Source of the DNA: Opitutales bacterium
GTDB lineage: Bacteria; Verrucomicrobiota; Verrucomicrobiia; Opitutales; Opitutaceae
DNA: 64,000 nt
Assembly (NCBI GenBank): GCA_018700525.1
Contig: JABITN010000171.1
Location: 1 to 64,000, forward strand
Reading direction: 5' to 3'
In this document: in pieces, positions 63,279 to 64,000 of the stretch
How positions within the stretch are numbered: the first letter of the stretch is position 1
Layout of the letters: each line of letters opens with the position of its first letter
The notes under the pieces: model-generated
Databases searched by the model: none
What the model was told of the DNA's origin: nothing
Seen by the model: the letters and a program-made list of their open reading frames with translations, nothing else
Position numbers and translations under genes: made by a program

Positions 63279-64000
63279 ATGAACGCGACAATCGACGGAC
63301 CAACCGCGACCGGCAATCGCTTCGCGGAAAACGGAATCATCCAGGATTCCGTCAGCGCCACCCCAATCGAAACGGGGATGCTTTCATTTTCAAAATCCGC
63401 TCCTCGTCCGGCGCCAGTCGACACGATGCAACGAAACTGCATCAAGCATTACTTGAATGAAATCGGCAAGATCCCGCTACTCACCAGAGAGCAGGAAATC
63501 ACCTTAGCCAACCGTATTAAGAATGGCGATCTCAAGGCACGGGAACTCATGATCAAATCCAACCTTCGTCTCGTTGTTAAGATCGCCTACAACTATCAGA
63601 GCAAAACGATCCGCTTACCCATCCACCTCGTCGATAAAATCTCCAAGATCCACAAAATCGCCACCCAACTCACCGAAGAGTTCGGCCGCGAACCGAGCGA
63701 CGAAGAACTCTCCGAGGTCCTCGATATGCCGGTCAATAAAATCGCTCACTTGAAATCGGTAAGCGCCCGACCTGCATCGCTCAACGTTCCAATCGGCGCC
63801 AATGGCAATCTAACCGAATTCGGCGAAATAGTGGGCGACGACAACGCGATCTCTCCCTACCAGCTCTTAAGCGAAAAATCCCTTCGAACCGATCTCTCGG
63901 AATTGATCTATGATCTTGAAGACAGGGAAAGCTCAATAATAAAAATGCGTTTCGGAATCGAAGCCGATTCACCCCTCACTCTTGAAGAAATCGGAAGAAT
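63279..64000 (+). CDS. Sigma-70 family RNA polymerase sigma factor lacking region 2 (5' part; runs off the window)
   Basis: The frame runs from the ATG at 63279 to the end of the window with no stop (240 codons seen). Region 1.2 is clear (IKHYLNEIGKIPLLTREQEI, then TLANRIKNGDLKARELMI), with the first helix of 2.1 (KSNLRLVVKIAYNY). Residue 106 (Tyr) is then followed directly by QSKTIRLPIHLVDKISKIHK, which in homologues is the end of region 2.4/start of region 3. Region 3 (REPSDEELSEVLDMPVNKIA) and the start of region 4 (SSIIKMRFGIEADSPLTLEE) follow normally. The core-binding and -10-recognition helices (usually LLDLISEGNIGLMKAVERF to STYAAWWIKQ) are missing, yet the frame is kept. Confidence 0.88.
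   Translation, partial: MNATIDGPTATGNRFAENGIIQDSVSATPIETGMLSFSKSAPRPAPVDTMQRNCIKHYLNEIGKIPLLTREQEITLANRIKNGDLKARELMIKSNLRLVVKIAYNYQSKTIRLPIHLVDKISKIHKIATQLTEEFGREPSDEELSEVLDMPVNKIAHLKSVSARPASLNVPIGANGNLTEFGEIVGDDNAISPYQLLSEKSLRTDLSELIYDLEDRESSIIKMRFGIEADSPLTLEEIGR

Overview
The window looks like a chromosomal piece of a Verrucomicrobiota bacterium, most likely class Opitutae. This is inferred from content: Planctomycetes/Verrucomicrobia-specific families (PSD1/DUF1549-DUF1553, DUF1501, DUF1592-DUF1552), several sulfatases, a MoxR/DUF58/BatA/DUF4159/DUF4175 operon, and a short Opitutae-style primary-type sigma factor. No rRNA, tRNA or CRISPR array was seen. Gene starts rarely have a clear Shine-Dalgarno sequence, so several starts were chosen from signal peptides and overlaps.

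Layout. 1-294: start of an enolase-superfamily dehydratase (minus, cut by the window edge). 638-2194: PhoD-like phosphatase. 2388-9249 (minus): AraC regulator, aldo/keto reductase, sulfatase and a complete TctC-TctB-TctA transporter, which reads as a catabolic locus. 9513-13746: a PSD1 cytochrome-type protein with its DUF1501 partner, divergent from the AraC gene. 14094-18104: an SDR and two iduronate-sulfatase-like genes. 18305-25742 (minus): an IS1595 transposase remnant, an intradiol dioxygenase-like protein, a rhodanese lipoprotein, an ankyrin gene with two in-frame TGA codons, and a DUF1592/DUF1552 pair. 25940-31852: a long PRPP synthetase-like protein, a small membrane protein, two gene ruins meeting at one junction, an SDR and a MATE exporter. 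31977-46797: an eight-gene plus-strand block (TPR/metallopeptidase, DUF4159, MoxR, DUF58, BatA, DUF4175-like, amidotransferase-like membrane protein, caspase-fold protein) that probably acts in the envelope. 46941-52809: an A+T-rich PHP hydrolase flanked by a repeat, DUF4202, a dead PhoD gene, a DUF192 lipoprotein, a deletion remnant fusing DUF1592-type and DUF1552-type ends, and a DUF1080-like protein. 53161-57572: leuA with a structured leader, then a minus-strand trio (SDR, THUMP-like methyltransferase, HugZ-like). 57814-60821: a second Tct system. 60834-64000: a small kinase, trpE, and a sigma-70 gene that lacks the codons for region 2.

Two themes stand out. The first is gene decay: at least seven truncated, frameshifted or stop-containing genes are readable, several with identifiable lesions. 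The second is families of intergenic palindromes (REP-like) that recur between genes. The most unusual single observation is the sigma factor at 63279-64000, in which region 1.2 and the start of 2.1 join directly, in frame, to the end of 2.4 and region 3.
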